Source of the DNA: an uncultured Lachnospiraceae bacterium
GTDB taxonomy: Bacteria > Bacillota > Clostridia > Lachnospirales > Lachnospiraceae
NCBI GenBank assembly: GCA_947648875.1
Contig: CANSPM010000005.1
Location: forward strand, 46,913-110,912
Length of the DNA stretch: 64,000 bases
Direction: 5' to 3'
The translations under genes and the position numbers were made by a program. Shown piece by piece: positions 44,175 through 52,685 of the stretch. How positions within the stretch are numbered: the first letter of the stretch is position 1; each line of letters begins with the position of its first letter. Under the pieces are notes generated by a model. That model ran no database searches and had not been told where the DNA came from. It saw nothing but the letters and a program-made list of their open reading frames with translations.

Positions 44175-44708
44175 AATATTAACCTTTTCCGTTCCCGCCA
44201 AATCCTGTCCGGTGTACTTACAAACGGTTAGGTTTTCCTTCCTGCCCGGCGCATGTTGCCTGCTTACGCAATATGGGTCGGCAGAAAACGAAAAATCTTA
44301 GCGCTCATCCGCCTTTAAATGACCTGGCAATAAAAAACATGATGAAATATTTAAAAGTTACTGTTTTAATTATAAGTCAGATCTTTACGCTTACGCAAGT
44401 TCTTTTTGTCTATATACTTATGAACGGACAGATTTTCCTTTTGATCTGTTCCTCGACTATCCTCTTGAATACCGTTTCCATTTTTCAGAGCCTATATAGC
44501 GTCTTTCCGCAATGATTCCTGTGGGTGCTGTCGCATGGCTCCTTGTCAGGCTGACTGCAAAATAAAGGCCTCACAACTTAAAGATCCGCCACATCAAACT
44601 AGATATGGCGGATACTTATAAACTCATTTTAAATATTTCGCTTGTCTGCCTGACAAGGAACTGTTCCCTTTTTACTATGCGCTCTGACGCTTTGTCACTT
44701 ATTCTGTT
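44175..44708. other. 534-base spacer
   Basis: Contains an inverted-repeat element (44541-44658, own entry). A plus-strand frame at 44273-44515 could encode an 80-residue protein with two hydrophobic stretches, but it lacks a ribosome binding site. AT content rises towards the AraC gene. No RNA gene was recognised. Confidence 0.5.
44541..44658. repeat. Small inverted-repeat (MITE-like) element
   Basis: CCTTGTCAGGCTGAC (44541-44555) is complementary to 44644-44658 with one mismatch over 15 bases, enclosing 88 bases. Inside lies a second stem, ATCCGCCA (44584-44591) with TGGCGGAT (44606-44613). No flanking target duplication is visible and no transposase is encoded. Confidence 0.6.
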
Positions 44709-45560
44709 TTATTGTGCTAAATTAACAGGCAACCAGATTTCCACTATGGATTCGCCATTCCCGTCATTAAATCGCGCGTCATAATGTTCAACGCAATATG
44801 GCTTTCCTTCCAGCAAATTTCTGACATATCCTTTTTCATTGGAGACCAGCCACTCTTCCATTGCATTGTTTTCGCTTTCATACCCCTCTTTCACATACAC
44901 ATCAAAAGAAGCATACTCGGAAGAAGGAATTTGAAAGATTTCATATCCATCGCAGTCACCACTTATTTCACAACCGACAAAGACGCTTTCTTTTCCCGTT
45001 GCGCTGTCGTAGATGCGTACTTCATAGTTATCATCGGATATTTTGTCTGTAAGCGGAACAGCCTCATAAAGCTTCATAAAACGTTTCCATATTTCCGCCG
45101 TTTCATTGCCCAAACCCGATACTCCCGCCAAAATCATTTTTTCTTTCTTTATCATGTCAGGATTCATCAAAATACCTCCTTTTAATCGGTTGGTAAACCG
45201 CCTTACAAGCTCAGACGCAGGAACAATACACGGCACAATTTTTCTTTTACGGTATTCCGTTGGGGACATTCCTGTAATGGATTTAAAAGTTCTGGAAAAA
45301 CTCTGTGCGGAGTCAAATCCAAAATCAAGTGCAATGTCCAACACTTTTCGGTCTGTTTCATAAAGCATTTTACACGCATAAACAATCCGTCTGTCACGAA
45401 CATAAGCAATCAAAGATTTACCAACAACAGATGTAAACAACCTGTGAAAATAGTATGGAGAAAAAGCAAATTGTTCCGCAATCACCCGCACCGATAACGT
45501 ATCATTGAGATGAGCGTCAATATATTTAATGGCCTCGCTGATTTTGTAAAAATTATTCAT
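44709..45560 (-). CDS. AraC-family regulator with GyrI-like ligand domain
   Basis: 283 residues. The N-terminal 100 residues hold two AraC-type helix-turn-helix units: LSVRVIAEQFAFSPYYFHRL and VLDIALDFGFDSAQSFSRTF, ending GMSPTEYRK. The C-terminal part (about 125-283) looks like a GyrI/effector-binding domain (ILAGVSGLG, YEVRIY, YEIFQIPSSEYASFDV, VEIWLPV). Such regulators often control multidrug or stress genes. Gene and surroundings are clearly more AT-rich than the rest of the window, consistent with acquisition from elsewhere. No transporter target is adjacent. Confidence 0.92.
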   Translation of the reverse strand: MNNFYKISEAIKYIDAHLNDTLSVRVIAEQFAFSPYYFHRLFTSVVGKSLIAYVRDRRIVYACKMLYETDRKVLDIALDFGFDSAQSFSRTFKSITGMSPTEYRKRKIVPCIVPASELVRRFTNRLKGGILMNPDMIKKEKMILAGVSGLGNETAEIWKRFMKLYEAVPLTDKISDDNYEVRIYDSATGKESVFVGCEISGDCDGYEIFQIPSSEYASFDVYVKEGYESENNAMEEWLVSNEKGYVRNLLEGKPYCVEHYDARFNDGNGESIVEIWLPVNLAQ

Positions 45561-45688
45561 TCACATTCGCTCCAATAATTATGCAGTTGCAACTGTTATA
45601 AATATTATATCACGCATATTGATTCTTGCTTAACATTTCTTGCTATGTAAAATCACCCGTGTCGCTGTTGGAACATAATTCGAATTTG

Positions 45689-46537
45689 TTACTCATTTAA
45701 TTTAATTTTATCAATTCCTAAAATATTCCGGGAAGATATATACATGAAATTATTTTCTATATGGGTATGTCCTGACAACTTTAATGGAATATTCATTACT
45801 TTTATCTTTTCCAGAGTATCCTTATTCCAAAAGGCGATTTCCGAGCAGGGATAAGAAACTGTCACCAGCATATCTTCATATATCCCCGCACAATCAAACA
45901 TCTTTTTGTGTACATTCTTCACCGAAGACTCCATTTCAAAGTTTCTCATACTGATTTTAAAAAGTTTTCCATCGTGGCTTGCGGCATATAAGATTTCTCC
46001 ATCAATATATAAACTACCGATATTTTTCTTCCCCAATACAAGTTCTTTTTCAATAGAAAGAGCCAATGGATCTAACAGCAACACTTTTCCGTCTACGGTT
46101 CCACAAACTAAGTATGAATCATATGTCTTAACGCTCCACATACTGCTTTCGGAAACATGAAACGCATCTACCACATACGATTGTCTGTCAACGGTAATAA
46201 TCTTTCCATTGCGGATAGAACAATAGATCTTAGTACTGTCAACTGCCATTCCGCATATATCAGAACTCAAATCATTCCCTAATTGCCACTTACCAATAAG
46301 TTCATAATTCTTTTGGCTTAATACATAAAGTACGCAAAAATCATATACAAAAATCTGCTCATCCTCTGCGATTAGTTTCCTCGATAATCCTTCTTTCTCA
46401 AAAACCTGCTTTTGACAGATAATCTCCCGAGTGTGTTTATCAATTTTAACCAGATTTTTTCCACACATGCAGTCAATACAATGCTCTGCGACATTAAATC
46501 CTGTTACAACTCCGTCCAACTCTACTATATGTTCCAT
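45689..46537 (-). CDS. Beta-propeller protein, unknown function
   Basis: 282 residues of short repeated beta-strand blades, each with patterns such as IYCSIRNGKIITVD, LVCGTVDGKVLLLDPLA and ILYAASHDGKLFKI. They resemble WD40/PQQ-like blades (about six or seven). No signal peptide, so it is probably cytosolic. Base composition is AT-rich like the adjacent AraC gene, and codon use differs from the GC-rich neighbours. The two may have come in together. No partner suggests a role; it could be a scaffold or an immunity-type protein. Confidence 0.65.
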   Translation of the reverse strand: MEHIVELDGVVTGFNVAEHCIDCMCGKNLVKIDKHTREIICQKQVFEKEGLSRKLIAEDEQIFVYDFCVLYVLSQKNYELIGKWQLGNDLSSDICGMAVDSTKIYCSIRNGKIITVDRQSYVVDAFHVSESSMWSVKTYDSYLVCGTVDGKVLLLDPLALSIEKELVLGKKNIGSLYIDGEILYAASHDGKLFKISMRNFEMESSVKNVHKKMFDCAGIYEDMLVTVSYPCSEIAFWNKDTLEKIKVMNIPLKLSGHTHIENNFMYISSRNILGIDKIKLNE

Positions 46538-46688
46538 ACTTTCACCTCAAAAAATTACTGCTTTGCTTATGCAGTTCGCAATTGTCCCGGTACCTGCCGA
46601 TTGCGCGGCACGCGCCGGGCTAAAATTGAAAAACCCGCTTATTCATAAACATAGTCCCCCTGCATATTTCCATAAAATACCAGTGTAC

Positions 46689-46713
46689 AAACGTACGTTC
46701 TGCATGGTATGAT
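46689..46713 (+). promoter_or_regulatory. LexA-like operator with extended -10 box
   Basis: AAACGTACGTTC at 46689-46700 differs from the Gram-positive consensus GAACNNNNGTTC at one core position. It is followed by TGGTATGAT (46705-46713), an extended -10. A weak TGTACA -35 lies 18 bases before the -10. The next start codon (46814) is about 100 bases downstream. Confidence 0.45.
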
Positions 46714-46813
46714 CATTCTGCCGGGAGATTTCTGCATCAGCCCACGATGCATCGGATTACCGGTATACAGCCCTACAGGAAACATGTGAAACAAAAAAGG
46801 AAAGGGGATTTAT

Positions 46814-47086
46814 ATGGAAAGTATACTATGTATTGATATTCCGGTACAGATGATCTCCTGCACTGACACAGACGGAAAAATCACCCCCATAAGATTCCGC
46901 TTCCGTGACAAAAACGGAGAAATCGTCACAATAACCATAGACAACATTCTGTCGGAAGATCAGGACCGGAATCGGGTGGGCGCACATTTTTCCTGCTCCG
47001 GTCAGATTTACGGTTCCCTCAAAACCTTTCAACTCCGCTATAATTATTTTGCCCATGAATGGAGACTGTCCCGTCTGGAGATTTAG
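46814..47086 (+). CDS. Conserved small protein next to SOS genes, unknown function
   Basis: 90 residues, start at 46814 with AAAGGGG upstream. Predicted all-beta with aromatic strands (ISCTDTDGKITPIRFRFRDK) ending in FAHEWRLSRLEI; no known motif. Its stop overlaps the stop of the convergent YolD-like gene. I recall proteins of this shape near Y-family polymerase genes of Lachnospiraceae, and the LexA-like site upstream supports damage-induced expression. Both are inferences. Confidence 0.65.
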   Translation: MESILCIDIPVQMISCTDTDGKITPIRFRFRDKNGEIVTITIDNILSEDQDRNRVGAHFSCSGQIYGSLKTFQLRYNYFAHEWRLSRLEI

Positions 47087-47532
47087 CCGTCTGTATCCTT
47101 AAGTAACTCCCCCTCTATGGATACGATATTTTCCATAGAGAGTGTCGTTCCGTCCGCAAACAGAATTTGCCGCCGGTATCTGTCCACCTTCCTGACAACC
47201 CCTGTCACCGACACATAAGCCCCACCTTCTTTCACCGCATCCGGACGAAAATAAGTAACTTTGATCTCCGTTTTCCGGCGGGGATTTTCCTCCATCCCCG
47301 CCAAAAGTATCCGCAGCCGCTGATCCAGCTTCTCCCGCTGTCCTTCGTCCGGTTCCACAAAGGACTCTGTCCGCCTGGCTGTCTCCCTGATCGCCTCATC
47401 ATGCCCGGTGAGAGCGGCAAAGGGGGCGAACTGCGCCGCCCTGTCCCAAAGCGACATCTGGGGATGTTTTGAGGATACAGGATGAGGCAGATGGATGATA
47501 TCGTCATAGCAATTCTGCCTTTCATTTTTCAT
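47083..47532 (-). CDS. YolD-like protein
   Basis: 149 residues with the YolD-like pattern YDDIIHLPHPVSSKHPQMSL, DRAAQFAPFAALTGHDEAI and a C-terminal small beta-barrel-like domain (VTGVVRKVDRYRRQILFADG). YolD-like proteins are partners of Y-family polymerases of the UvrX type in Firmicutes. The ATG overlaps the stop of the upstream polymerase (ATGA), giving translational coupling, so the two probably work together. Role at the molecular level is unknown. Confidence 0.92.
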   Translation of the reverse strand: MKNERQNCYDDIIHLPHPVSSKHPQMSLWDRAAQFAPFAALTGHDEAIRETARRTESFVEPDEGQREKLDQRLRILLAGMEENPRRKTEIKVTYFRPDAVKEGGAYVSVTGVVRKVDRYRRQILFADGTTLSMENIVSIEGELLKDTDG

Positions 47533-49058
47533 GCCCTGTGTCCTCCGATCTGGCGGTTGCGTTCCACTGTCATCGCTCCCTCCTGTAAATTTGTCCCCTT
47601 CAGTATGGCATTTTTCCCATATTTTTTCTTTACGGCAATCATGGTCTCCTGTAGCTTTCTCTCTCTGGCAAGTCTGGCAGCTTCCGCCTCTTTCTCTTTC
47701 TCCCGCGCCGCATAGTCCGTAAACAGATCCAGCTGTTCAAACGCCTGTATTTCTCCGGCCTGTGCCTCGTCAACCAGACGGTTTGCCGCCACAGTCACCC
47801 TGCGCACGGACAGGGCCGGATCAACAATCCTGTCATAAAGTTCCATAACGGCATCCACAATCTTTTGGGTGGAGGAAGTCCGGACACCTAGATTTGCCGT
47901 CCCGTGGGCGTGTTTGGGCACTTTCCTTCCATAACGGTCAACGGTCACTTCTCCCTTAAATTTTCCTCTTGTCTTCGGATCGGTCAGGTTCTCCACATCA
48001 TAGCCTATGGTGAGCACCATCTGGTCGGTCACCAGCTTTTTTTCCACCAGATCCAGCACCAGCAGGTCTGTCATTTCCCGGACAATCAGTTTTCCTCCCG
48101 CAAAGTCATAAGGACACTGTAGAACCTGGCCGGAGCTGATACTGTTACTTTCCGGCCTGTAGGCTTTGATCATCTCCATGGTAACGGGCTCCCATCCCCA
48201 TGCATGATCTATCAGAAGTTCCGCGTTGACACCGAAAATATGATACAGAAGCTCTTCCTTGTGAAAGTCAGAGTCTCCTCCCAGGGAACAGCGGGCAATG
48301 TCCCCCATGGTGAACAGGCCCACCTCCTCCAGACGTCTTTGATAACCCCAGCCCACCCTCCAGAAGTCCGTGAGAGGCCGGTGATTCCACAGAAGCCGCC
48401 TGTAAGCCATCTCATCCAGTTCTCCGATCCTCACTCCGTTTTCGTCCGGCGCTGTGTGCTTTGCCACAATATCCATAGCCACCTTACACAGATAGAGGTT
48501 TGTACCGATCCCTGCGGTGGCCGTGATGCCCGTGGAGGCCAGAACATCCCGCACAATTACCGACGCCATTTCCCTGGCCGTCATATGGTTGGCATGCAGA
48601 TACTGTGTCACATCCATAAACACCTCGTCAATGGAATATACATGCATGTCTTCCGGGGCCACATACTTGAGATAGATGTTATAGATAATGGTACTGTACT
48701 CCATATAAAAGGCCATTCGGGGCGGCGCTATGATATAGGCTGCCTCCAGTTCCGGATGGGCGCTTAACTCCCCGGCATGGCAGGAGGAACCGCTAAAACG
48801 CCTGTCCGGCGCGTTCCTGCGCCTTTCTCTGTTTACCTCCCTCACCCTCTGCACCACCTCAAACAGCCTGGCTCTGCCGGGAATACCATAGGCTTTCAAG
48901 GATGGGGATACCGCCAGACATATGGTCTTTTCCGTCCTCTCCGCATCCGCGACCACCAGATTGACGGAGAGGGGGTCCAGCTGCCGCTCCACACACTCCA
49001 CAGAGGCATAGAATGATTTCAAGTCGATTGCGATATAGATTCTCCGCTTTTCGTTCAT
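47529..49058 (-). CDS. Y-family DNA polymerase (UmuC/UvrX type)
   Basis: 509 residues. Catalytic motifs: DLKSFYASVE near residue 12 (first metal aspartate and steric gate region) and SIDEVFMDVT near 140 (Asp-Glu pair). Fingers, palm, thumb and little-finger domains are complete. The C-terminus (DLFTDYAAREKEKEAEAARL) lacks a DinB-type clamp-binding QxxL end that I could identify. The product replicates across damaged bases. It is followed by the YolD-like gene and preceded by the SRAP gene, with a 147-base spacer holding a repeat element. Confidence 0.93.
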   Translation of the reverse strand: MNEKRRIYIAIDLKSFYASVECVERQLDPLSVNLVVADAERTEKTICLAVSPSLKAYGIPGRARLFEVVQRVREVNRERRRNAPDRRFSGSSCHAGELSAHPELEAAYIIAPPRMAFYMEYSTIIYNIYLKYVAPEDMHVYSIDEVFMDVTQYLHANHMTAREMASVIVRDVLASTGITATAGIGTNLYLCKVAMDIVAKHTAPDENGVRIGELDEMAYRRLLWNHRPLTDFWRVGWGYQRRLEEVGLFTMGDIARCSLGGDSDFHKEELLYHIFGVNAELLIDHAWGWEPVTMEMIKAYRPESNSISSGQVLQCPYDFAGGKLIVREMTDLLVLDLVEKKLVTDQMVLTIGYDVENLTDPKTRGKFKGEVTVDRYGRKVPKHAHGTANLGVRTSSTQKIVDAVMELYDRIVDPALSVRRVTVAANRLVDEAQAGEIQAFEQLDLFTDYAAREKEKEAEAARLARERKLQETMIAVKKKYGKNAILKGTNLQEGAMTVERNRQIGGHRA

Positions 49059-49080
49059 GGATATTGTCCTTCTATATAAA

Positions 49081-49193
49081 AGTTCCGCATGCCCCCTCCA
49101 TGTACACCTCCCGGTAATCCATGGCTGGCCGCTTTGGGCGTCCTGCCATGGATTAGTGTACTTTCCGGGTGCATGCTGTTCAAGTTCCGCATG
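49081..49193 (-). repeat. Dispersed repeat element between SRAP and polymerase genes
   Basis: On the minus strand GCATGCGGAACT occurs at both ends (49194-49183 and 49092-49081). After the first copy comes TGAACAGCATGCACCCGGA, and in the middle an ATCCATGG/CCATGGAT inverted repeat and ATTACCGGG. The same blocks in the same order are found at the right end of the window (63918-64000) on the plus strand. Confidence 0.7.
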
Positions 49194-49205
49194 CTCTTTA
49201 ACCGT

Positions 49206-49784
49206 TCAGAAAAGACGCATCTGCTCATAGTTCTGTCTTCGCTCCAACACAGGTGAAGATTTATTCAGGAACCCGTTTACCCTGGAATCATCTCCTATCC
49301 ACCAGCGGATCTCTTCCTCATCCAAAATCAGTGGCATGCGCTGATGCACAGGCCGCACCGATTCATTTGCCGCCGTTGTCAATATAATAAAATGCGGGCC
49401 ATCTTCCTCTCCCCTGTAAAATCCCGCAAGGTACAGTGTGTCCTCCGCCCTGCGACAAAACGTCACTTTCTGCTTATCCCTGTCCCATTCATAAAAATGT
49501 CTGGCCGGAATGACACAGCGCCGCTGCCTTACACTCCCGGCAAATGCAGGCCGCGCAAGTGCCGTCTCCGCTCTGGCATTAATCAACAGCTTTCCCTCCC
49601 TTCCCGTCAGTCCCCATCTCATAGTCCCGCCGCAAAGCCTGTTCCTTCTGCCATAGAGCACCGGAGCCTCCTGAGAAGGATATATATCCCCAGTTCGCTC
49701 TTTTCTCATATTCTCATCGATCTCCTGCGCTATGCGGTAAATTTCTTTTTCCACATCCCTGTCAATGTAATATCTTCCGCACAT
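49206..49784 (-). CDS. SRAP (YedK/HMCES) abasic-site shield protein
   Basis: 192 residues. SRAP proteins form a thiazolidine cross-link with abasic sites in single-stranded DNA through Cys2. I start at 49784 so that the sequence begins MCGRYY, putting the catalytic Cys at position 2, although no strong Shine-Dalgarno sequence is present. Further motifs are INARAET, the CVIPARHFYEW segment with conserved Glu, and the VHQRMPLIL active-site His. An extended -10 promoter with a LexA-like site lies about 60 bases upstream. Confidence 0.95.
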   Translation of the reverse strand: MCGRYYIDRDVEKEIYRIAQEIDENMRKERTGDIYPSQEAPVLYGRRNRLCGGTMRWGLTGREGKLLINARAETALARPAFAGSVRQRRCVIPARHFYEWDRDKQKVTFCRRAEDTLYLAGFYRGEEDGPHFIILTTAANESVRPVHQRMPLILDEEEIRWWIGDDSRVNGFLNKSSPVLERRQNYEQMRLF

Positions 49785-49844
49785 TTGTCTCATTTCCGTT
49801 CCAAAGTTTAATTCGATTATCGTTTTACAGATACATCCAAAGAT

Positions 49845-49866
49845 ATTATACCAGAAAATTTGTTCG
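49845..49866 (-). promoter_or_regulatory. SRAP promoter with LexA-like site
   Basis: Minus-strand TGGTATAAT (extended -10, TATAAT at 49850-49845) is directly preceded by CGAACAAATTTTC (49866-49854), one core mismatch from CGAACNNNNGTTC. The site lies between -35 and -10, a usual place for repression. Confidence 0.5.
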
Positions 49867-50028
49867 ATTATAACCCCTTTTTTTGATTTTATAAGCGTTA
49901 TTACTCTCAGCAGTCCGATCAGGCCATATCGTTTTCCGGTTTTGCACTGTGCTCTCTTTGTACATCTGACTGAGGAACGCCCTTGTAACACAAATACTGT
50001 TGCCCTTTTCCACGATCAGAAATATACG

Positions 50029-50074
50029 TAAAAACCCCGATTCCTCCTGCTTTCGCAGGAAAAACCGGGGTTTT
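50029..50074 (-). terminator. Intrinsic terminator after the DUF1648-like gene
   Basis: Minus-strand AAAACCCCG and CGGGGTTTTT form the outer stem; inner TCCTGC-GAAA-GCAGGA has a GNRA loop. It starts 13 bases after the stop codon. Confidence 0.9.
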
Positions 50075-50086
50075 CGCCAGACAAAC

Positions 50087-50467
50087 TTATCCCAAAACAA
50101 TGACCAGAATCATAATAAAACATGCCGCTATATCGCAGGCAACCGTACAGACAAGTTTGCGTCTTTCTTCTTCTATTTCATATTCGTCTTCGATCTTGGC
50201 CTTCTCTTCGGGATCTTCCGTATGAATCCCCCCAAGATTTTCCCATAACCTCTCTTTCCTGGGGATCAGCCCGAGCAAAGGCAATGTCACAATCAGAAGA
50301 AAACCAAGTTTAGAACCGTATTTTCCATTTCCAACATGGGTCAGGCGATTATTTTCAATAAAGGATGGAATAAACAGCCATAATGCAAATGTTACGATGA
50401 TTCCCACAAGCATCATGACGTATCTTAGCAATCTGATATTTTTAGCTGTTAATCTGCCCATAGACAT
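50087..50467 (-). CDS. Small membrane protein, DUF1648-like
   Basis: 126 residues. Helices at about 13-33, 53-66 and 105-125. The loop between the first two, HVGNGKYGSKLGF, matches the (H)xxxGxxDxYGSK pattern of DUF1648 proteins, which occur in SdpI-like immunity and membrane-stress proteins. A charged acidic/basic linker (EEKAKIEDEYEIEEERRK) precedes the last helix. AAGGAG lies before the ATG at 50467. It stands alone between terminators and spacers. Confidence 0.6.
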   Translation of the reverse strand: MSMGRLTAKNIRLLRYVMMLVGIIVTFALWLFIPSFIENNRLTHVGNGKYGSKLGFLLIVTLPLLGLIPRKERLWENLGGIHTEDPEEKAKIEDEYEIEEERRKLVCTVACDIAACFIMILVIVLG

Positions 50468-50791
50468 AACTCCTTATACAGTGGATTGCGCCAACCCATT
50501 ATGGCCGCTGTTCCCCCATCACAGTATCCATAAAAGAAGCCGCATTTCAAAACGATTTCCCAAAACATCTGATGGATGCATATATGATTCAACATGTAGT
50601 TGGTCATTCTAGCTCCGGATCTTACAGTACAAATGTACACGAAACGAGAAATCCATTGGCGCAAAGCAGAAATAGAAAAATAGTATGTTTATGGTGTAGG
50701 AGTGGTATGTAGATAATGTATAAATCACATACATTTTCCCATATTTTACCACTCCCATCACTTCTTCCATTTATTGAATTTACCGGAGTTC
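50468..50791. other. 324-base spacer
   Basis: No gene supported. A plus-strand frame around 50520-50650 reads ...MIQHVVGHSS..., faintly like the end of a tyrosine recombinase, but too short and unconserved to call. GGAGTGGT and ACCACTCC (about 50700 and 50750) form a long-looped hairpin just downstream of the GGGtGRT gene and may belong to its terminator. Confidence 0.4.
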
Positions 50792-51802
50792 TTAGAACTT
50801 CCCTTCCTTCGCCGCTTCCTCAATCGAAACCGCCACCGCCACGGTAGCGCCCACCATGGGGTTATTGCCCATACCGATGAGACCCATCATCTCCACATGC
50901 GCGGGGACGGAAGAAGAACCTGCGAACTGCGCATCGGAGTGCATACGGCCCAGGGTATCGGTAAAGCCGTAGGAAGCAGGACCCGCCGCCATATTGTCGG
51001 GATGCAGGGTACGGCCTGTGCCGCCGCCGGAAGCAACGGAGAAGTACTTCTTGTCTGCCTCGGTTCTCTCCTTCTTGTAGGTGCCTGCCACGGGGTGCTG
51101 GAATCTGGTGGGATTGGTGGAATTGCCTGTGATGGACACATCCACATTCTCCTTCCACATGATGGCGACGCCCTCGGGAACGCTGTTTGCGCCATAGCAG
51201 TTTACCTTGGCACGCAGACCCTCGGAATAGGATTTACGGAATACTTCCTCCACGGTGTTGGTGTAGGGATCATACTTGGTCTCCACATATGTAAAGCCGT
51301 TGATACGGGAAATAATCTGTGCGGCATCCTTGCCCAGACCGTTCAGGATGACGCGCAGAGGCTTCTGGCGTACCTTGTTGGCCTTCTCGGCGATACCGAT
51401 TGCCCCTTCCGCAGCGGCAAAGGACTCATGGCCTGCCAGGAAGCAGAAACAGTCGGTCTCCTCCTCCAGCAGCATCTTGCCCAGGTTGCCGTGTCCCAGA
51501 CCCACCTTACGGGTGTCGGCAACGGAACCGGGGATGCAGAAAGCCTGCAGGCCCTCTCCGATGGCGGCAGCAGCATCTGCGGCCTTGCGGCAGCCCTTCT
51601 TGATGGCAATGGCAGCGCCTACGGTATAGGCCCAGCATGCGTTCTCGAAACAGATGGGCTGGATCTTCTTCACCTGCTCATACACGTCCAGACCGGCATC
51701 CTTTGTGATCTTCTCGGCTTCTTCGATCGAAGAGATGCCGTAACCGTTCAGTACTTTATTGATCTGATCAATACGTCTTTCATATGATTCAAATAAGGCC
51801 AT
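50792..51802 (-). CDS. GGGtGRT family protein
   Basis: 336 residues, soluble. The name-giving motif is present as ASGGGTGRTLHPDN near residue 265. Further conserved segments: IKKGCRKAADAAAAIGEGLQ, CFLAGHESFAAAEGAIG, TGNSTNPTRFQHPVAG. GGAGG lies 8 bases before the ATG. It is 23 bases downstream of an Fe-S scaffold-like gene on the same strand, an arrangement I know to be recurrent in anaerobes. Codon use is strongly biased to C/G-ending codons, suggesting high expression. The biochemical function was unknown in the annotation I remember; an iron-sulfur link comes only from its neighbour. Confidence 0.9.
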   Translation of the reverse strand: MALFESYERRIDQINKVLNGYGISSIEEAEKITKDAGLDVYEQVKKIQPICFENACWAYTVGAAIAIKKGCRKAADAAAAIGEGLQAFCIPGSVADTRKVGLGHGNLGKMLLEEETDCFCFLAGHESFAAAEGAIGIAEKANKVRQKPLRVILNGLGKDAAQIISRINGFTYVETKYDPYTNTVEEVFRKSYSEGLRAKVNCYGANSVPEGVAIMWKENVDVSITGNSTNPTRFQHPVAGTYKKERTEADKKYFSVASGGGTGRTLHPDNMAAGPASYGFTDTLGRMHSDAQFAGSSSVPAHVEMMGLIGMGNNPMVGATVAVAVSIEEAAKEGKF

Positions 51803-51825
51803 TCCTTTTTACCTCCTCTTCTCTC

Positions 51826-52530
51826 TTATTTCACTTCTTTATCATTTCTGGGATCAATGATCTTCACCGCGTCAGCCACCCGGCCATACTGGCCCTTGGA
51901 CTTCTCATAGGCAGTGTTGGGATCGTCGCCCTTCTTGATAAAGTCGGTCATCTTGCCCAGGTTCACGAACTGGTAGCCAATGATCTGATCCTCGGCGTCC
52001 AGAGCGATACCTGTCACGTAACCCTCGGCCATCTCCAGATAGCGGGGACCTTTGGCCAGTGTGCCGTACATGGTGCCCACCTGGCTGCGCAGGCCCTTGC
52101 CCAGATCCTCCAGGCCGGCACCCACAGGCAGACCTTCCTCGGAAAACGCGCTCTGGGAACGGCCGTACACGATCTGCAGGAACAGCTCTCTCATGGCGGT
52201 GTTGATGGCATCGCATACCAGGTCGGTATTGAGCGCCTCCATAACAGTCAGGCCGGGCAGAATCTCTGCGGCCATTGCTGCGGAATGGGTCATGCCGGAG
52301 CAGCCGATGGTCTCCACCAAAGCCTCCTGGATAATCCCCTCCTTTACGTTCAGGGACAGCTTACAGGCGCCCTGCTGGGGAGCACACCAGCCTACACCAT
52401 GGGTAAAGCCCGAGATGTCTTCCACCTTCTTGGCCTGAACCCAGTTTGCTTCTTCAGGGATGGGAGCGCAGCCATGGTGAACGCCCTGCGCTACCGGACA
52501 CATTTCTTCAACTTCTTTTGAGTAAATCAT
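51826..52530 (-). CDS. IscU/NifU-like iron-sulfur scaffold protein
   Basis: 234 residues. An IscU-like core with WCAPQQGACKLSLNV and ETIGCSGMTHSAAMAAEIL, with the scaffold cysteines, followed by a non-IscU C-terminal half (GLEDLGKGLRSQVGTMYG, YVTGIALDAEDQIIGYQFV). The C-terminal third is not a Nfu domain. It precedes the GGGtGRT gene and probably acts with it. No cysteine desulfurase is in the window, so it would depend on a remote one. GAAAGGAG is the ribosome binding site. Confidence 0.88.
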   Translation of the reverse strand: MIYSKEVEEMCPVAQGVHHGCAPIPEEANWVQAKKVEDISGFTHGVGWCAPQQGACKLSLNVKEGIIQEALVETIGCSGMTHSAAMAAEILPGLTVMEALNTDLVCDAINTAMRELFLQIVYGRSQSAFSEEGLPVGAGLEDLGKGLRSQVGTMYGTLAKGPRYLEMAEGYVTGIALDAEDQIIGYQFVNLGKMTDFIKKGDDPNTAYEKSKGQYGRVADAVKIIDPRNDKEVK

Positions 52531-52685
52531 GTGAAATCTCCTTTCGTCTGTTACTTAAAACACTATTTTCCAGGTCTGGAAAATGTATTCATAATTCATC
52601 CCATCTATTCTCTCATATTTCAGGAGAAAAATCCAGAGGAAAATCTCTTTTGGGGCCATTTTTTGTCCGTATACCATCATACCTT

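Noticed and set aside
44273..44515. 80-residue plus-strand frame with two hydrophobic stretches
   Set aside because: No ribosome binding site and placement in a degenerate spacer; could be real but unsupported.
50520..50660. Recombinase-like end (MIQHVVGHSS)
   Set aside because: Only a few residues resemble the tyrosine-recombinase HxxGHSS pattern; no catalytic Tyr or other motif is present.
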